Below are positions 61,163-64,000 of a stretch of DNA of 64,000 nt, one piece after another (position 1 is the first letter of the stretch; each line of letters begins with the position of its first letter). Source of the DNA: Paludibacteraceae bacterium (GTDB lineage: Bacteria > Bacteroidota > Bacteroidia > Bacteroidales > Paludibacteraceae); NCBI GenBank assembly GCA_017443145.1, contig JAFSPA010000006.1, positions 390,193-454,192 on the forward strand, given 5' to 3'. Below the pieces are notes generated by a model. It was not told where the DNA came from. It saw only the letters and a list, made by a program, of their open reading frames with translations, and made no database searches. The position numbers were made by a program, and so were the translations under genes.

Positions 61163-63766
61163 ATGAATTTAACCTTTCAAATCAATTACCGGACCCCTTA
61201 TGGTCAGTCCATTTGCATCATTGAGACGGAGCATTCCGTATTAGGTTGGACGGAGGAAAATCCGCTGGTACTAACATGTCAAGGTCAAGATTTCTGGACG
61301 GCAACGCTTCAGATTTCGGATTTTGCCGGTGCAATCACGTATAAGTATGCTATTCGTTTGCCGGAAGGCGGTTACATCTACGAGGCAGGTATGCCGCGTA
61401 CGTTGACCTTGCGTAGTGCGGACAAGCGTTTAGTTGTTCGTGATTTCTGGAAAGCACAAGACTACGAGAAAGCGTTCTACACAACAGCATTCTTGAAGTC
61501 GTTGTTTGCGCGCAAGAATCCTGCTAAGGCAAAAGCACCTAAAGGCAATATTCGTTTCTCGATTGACTTGCCACAGATTCTGCCGACTCAAGGTGTCGGA
61601 ATCATCGGTAATGTGCCGGAATTAGGTAACTGGTCTGCGTCGAATATGTTGCAGATGTCGGATGCTGACTTCCCCGTTTGGCGTGCTGACGCGGATATTG
61701 ACCCGGATCAGATTGTGGAGTATAAATACGTCATTTACGACTTGCACTCAGGCAATGTAATTGATATTGAATGGGGCGAGAATCGTCATATCTGGGGCAT
61801 TGAGAAAGGCTTGAAGATTGAGCAAAACGACCGTTCGTTCCGTCGTACACAGCCTCGTTTCAAAGGTGCTGGTGTGGCCGTTCCGGTATTCTCACTTCGT
61901 ACGGAAGACGGATTCGGTATTGGTGAGTTCCTGGATTTGAAGAAGATGGCAGATTGGGCCGCAGCAACGGGACAGAAGATGATTCAGACGCTGCCGATTA
62001 ACGATACAACGCTGACTCATACGAACTTGGATTCGTATCCATACAATGCCGTTTCGGTATTTGCACTACACCCTATATACATTAATATCCCGCGCATGGG
62101 TAAATTGACTCCCGCGCAGAAGAAGAAATACGAGGCAACGAAGGCAGAGTTTAACGCCAAGTCGATTGCTGATTACCAGTGTGTCTATGACGAGAAGATG
62201 AAGTACTTCAAGGCTATTTACAAGGCTGAGAAAGAGGCTTTATTCTCCTCGAAGGAATACAAGGATTTCTTTGCGAAGAACCGCGAGTGGCTGGAGCCAT
62301 ATGCCGAGTTCCTGCACAAACGCGACAAACAGCCCGCTGACTTCTATTACTTCCTGCAGTTCCATGCCGACTTGCAGTTGAGCGAAGCTGTTGCTTATGC
62401 GCATAGTCTGGGCGTTGCAATGAAGGGCGATATACCTATTGGTATATCTCCGGACTCGGTGGATGCTTATACCGACCCGCAACTGTTCAACCTGAACGCC
62501 TCTGCAGGTGCTCCGCCTGATGATTTCTCTATCTCGGGTCAGAACTGGGGATTCCCAACGTACAACTGGGATGTGATGGCACAAGACAACTACAAGTGGT
62601 GGCGGCGTCGTTTCACGAAGATGCAAGACTATTTCGATGCATATCGTATTGACCATATCTTGGGCTTCTTCCGTATATGGCAAATGCGCAAGACCGACGT
62701 CTGGGGCTTGTGCGGACACTTCTGCCCGGCTATGCCATATTCGCTGCAAGACCTGTGGAATATGGGTATCCAACTGGACGAAGACCGTATGACCAAGCCG
62801 TATATCCGCGCTAATTTCTTGGGCGATACGTTCGGATTTGATACCGAATATGCAAAAGAGCACTTCCTCAACACCCGCGACGGATATATCTTCTGGTTCA
62901 AGGATGAGTTTGACAACCAACGTAAGGTCGAGAACTACTTCAACGAGCAGTTGGCTCGTCCGCAGGCAGAACGTTATAACCAGTTGAGTGATGACACTTT
63001 GAATAACCTCAAGAACGGTTTGCTCTATCTGCATTGCGAAGTGCTGTTCGTCCGCGACCAACAACATCCGGAACTGCTGCACCCACGTATCTCTGTCTAC
63101 CAGGCCCACAGCTTCAACGAGTTGTATGAGGATCAGAAGCAAGTCATCATGCGTATCTACAACGATTACTTCTTCCGCCGTCATACGCAGTTCTGGCGTG
63201 AGTCAGCTATGCGCAAACTGCCGACTTTAATCGGTTCCACCGGCATGTTGTGCTGCGGTGAGGACCTCGGAATGGTTCCTGCTTGCGTACCTGACGTGAT
63301 GCATGAATTGCAGATTCTCAGCCTCGAGATACAACGTATGCCGAAAGACCCAACCATACCGTTTGCTCATCCTGCCGATGCTCCGTATCTGAGTGTCTGC
63401 ACGACCGGTACACACGACACCAATCCTCTCCGCGCTTGGTGGGAAGAGGACCGCGCCGTTACCCAACGTTTCTACAACGAGCAGATGGGCTGGTGGGGAG
63501 AAGCTCCACAAGAGATGTCACCCGAAATCGCCGAATTCATCGTCAATCAGCACATGTATTCGCCCGCAATGTGGGTGATTCTGCCGTTGCAAGACTGGCT
63601 GGCTATTGACGGAAACGTGCGTCTGCCGAACCAGTTTGGCGAACGTATTAACGTTCCGGCTAATCCGCATCATTTCTGGAACTATCGTATGCATATCTCG
63701 ATCGAGGAATTGCTCAAAAAGTCCGATTTCAACGAGCATATTCGTCGCTTGACATCGGTTCGATAA
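61163..63766 (+). CDS. malQ: 4-alpha-glucanotransferase with two starch-binding domains
   Basis: An 867-residue enzyme: two N-terminal CBM20-like domains (about 1-105 and 125-225; the second has GIIGNVPELGNWSASNMLQM) and a GH77 catalytic domain (about 240-860). Active-site blocks are YRIDHILGFFRIW (nucleophile Asp), CCGEDLGMVP (acid/base Glu) and TGTHDTNPLR. It transfers maltodextrin segments between alpha-1,4-glucans in starch or glycogen metabolism. There is no signal peptide, so it is cytoplasmic. The plant DPE2-like layout with CBM20 modules is usual in Bacteroidota. Single-gene unit with its own promoter and terminator. Confidence 0.96.
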   Translation: MNLTFQINYRTPYGQSICIIETEHSVLGWTEENPLVLTCQGQDFWTATLQISDFAGAITYKYAIRLPEGGYIYEAGMPRTLTLRSADKRLVVRDFWKAQDYEKAFYTTAFLKSLFARKNPAKAKAPKGNIRFSIDLPQILPTQGVGIIGNVPELGNWSASNMLQMSDADFPVWRADADIDPDQIVEYKYVIYDLHSGNVIDIEWGENRHIWGIEKGLKIEQNDRSFRRTQPRFKGAGVAVPVFSLRTEDGFGIGEFLDLKKMADWAAATGQKMIQTLPINDTTLTHTNLDSYPYNAVSVFALHPIYINIPRMGKLTPAQKKKYEATKAEFNAKSIADYQCVYDEKMKYFKAIYKAEKEALFSSKEYKDFFAKNREWLEPYAEFLHKRDKQPADFYYFLQFHADLQLSEAVAYAHSLGVAMKGDIPIGISPDSVDAYTDPQLFNLNASAGAPPDDFSISGQNWGFPTYNWDVMAQDNYKWWRRRFTKMQDYFDAYRIDHILGFFRIWQMRKTDVWGLCGHFCPAMPYSLQDLWNMGIQLDEDRMTKPYIRANFLGDTFGFDTEYAKEHFLNTRDGYIFWFKDEFDNQRKVENYFNEQLARPQAERYNQLSDDTLNNLKNGLLYLHCEVLFVRDQQHPELLHPRISVYQAHSFNELYEDQKQVIMRIYNDYFFRRHTQFWRESAMRKLPTLIGSTGMLCCGEDLGMVPACVPDVMHELQILSLEIQRMPKDPTIPFAHPADAPYLSVCTTGTHDTNPLRAWWEEDRAVTQRFYNEQMGWWGEAPQEMSPEIAEFIVNQHMYSPAMWVILPLQDWLAIDGNVRLPNQFGERINVPANPHHFWNYRMHISIEELLKKSDFNEHIRRLTSVR

Positions 63767-63794
63767 GACAGCCCGTAAAGATTAAACAAAATGG

Positions 63795-63824
63795 CCCTGC
63801 ACAAACCGTGCGGGGTCGTTTTTT
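63795..63824 (+). terminator. terminator of malQ
   Basis: CCCTGCAC (63795-63802) and GTGCGGGG (63808-63815) pair with one G-T, followed within a few bases by T6 (63819-63824). Confidence 0.85.
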
Positions 63825-63868
63825 AGTTATACGATATTTCCTTCACAACTCATTTTTTCTGGCGTATA

Positions 63869-63990
63869 GGTCATTTTGCAGGCTGTAAAAGAGTAAGTGT
63901 GTCTCTATGGGTCACTTTGCAGGCTGGTAGAGACACGCCTCTAAAAACCTCTTCGTTTGGGATTGCGTAGTATGCGGCTTGGGGAGCCGC
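63869..63990. repeat. direct and inverted repeats at the right edge
   Basis: GGTCATTTTGCAGGCTG (63869-63885) recurs as GGTCACTTTGCAGGCTG (63910-63926). The second copy is enclosed by a perfect 9-bp inverted repeat, GTGTCTCTA (63899-63907) and TAGAGACAC (63928-63936). A further hairpin GCGGCT/AGCCGC follows (63974-63990). No reading frame is visible. It may be the start of a repeat cluster or small RNA that continues beyond the window. Confidence 0.65.
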
Positions 63991-64000
63991 GTAATAGACC

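Noticed and set aside
62240..63184. 314-codon minus-strand open frame inside malQ
   Set aside because: It lies fully within the GH77 catalytic region on the other strand and has no start signals or motifs.

Overview
The window comes from a member of the Bacteroidales (phylum Bacteroidota). Three things show this. Almost every transcription unit starts at the Bacteroidota-type promoter, TTTG, about 20 bases, then TAnnTTTG. The housekeeping genes sit in Bacteroidota-typical groups: holB-ricT-gldH, panC with a one-domain glycogen synthase and a DUF4270 lipoprotein, and gldD-tadA-pgpH. The secretome looks like that of a type IX secretion (T9SS) organism: GldJ-, GldH- and GldD-like lipoproteins are encoded, and large secreted proteins share a C-terminal tag. 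I see no rRNA, tRNA or CRISPR array.

Layout. 1-8.1 kb: the end of murF, a coiled-coil membrane protein, rpsO with a hairpin-rich leader, then a leftward cluster with a secreted tyrosine phosphatase, a short ComEC, XseA and a ComEA-like helix-hairpin-helix protein, followed by an AAA ATPase. A dense 140-base inverted-repeat structure lies between comEC and xseA. 8.2-30.3 kb: an accessory region bounded by two paralogous cassettes, each a giant repeat-rich secreted protein plus a small tail-anchored protein plus a terminator with the same stem. Between the cassettes are a CBS-HEPN three-gene operon, a YhcG-family nuclease, two recognisable type II toxin-antitoxin pairs, one unrecognised toxin-antitoxin-like pair and a possible PBECR-like nuclease with a 43-codon leader gene. 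30.3-64 kb: mostly core genes. These cover translation (rpsP, proS, metG, trmB, dus, tadA, cca), replication (holB, parE), cofactors (panC, pdxB, folP, gcvH), c-di-AMP synthesis and breakdown (cdaA, pgpH), the gld-type lipoproteins, transport (MATE), proteolysis (CPBP) and glycan metabolism (malQ, one-domain glycogen synthase).

The most unusual signals are not genes. (1) Intergenic DNA of the accessory region carries degenerate tandem arrays with a strict 11-base period at 19085-19172, 20080-20222, 29763-29806 and 30322-30354. Related short arrays of period 8, 7 or 11 fill stop-to-start junctions of core operons exactly, and heptamer arrays appear inside two coding sequences. (2) A promoter-to-terminator unit without a reading frame at about 29874-30208 (minus) looks like a structured small RNA of about 335 bases. 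A second of about 190 bases at 21026-21214 is driven by an exact 89-bp copy of a toxin-antitoxin promoter. (3) The comEC-xseA structured element abuts the stop codon of a ComEC that lacks the usual C-terminal part. All functional statements are from reading the sequence; no database search was run.
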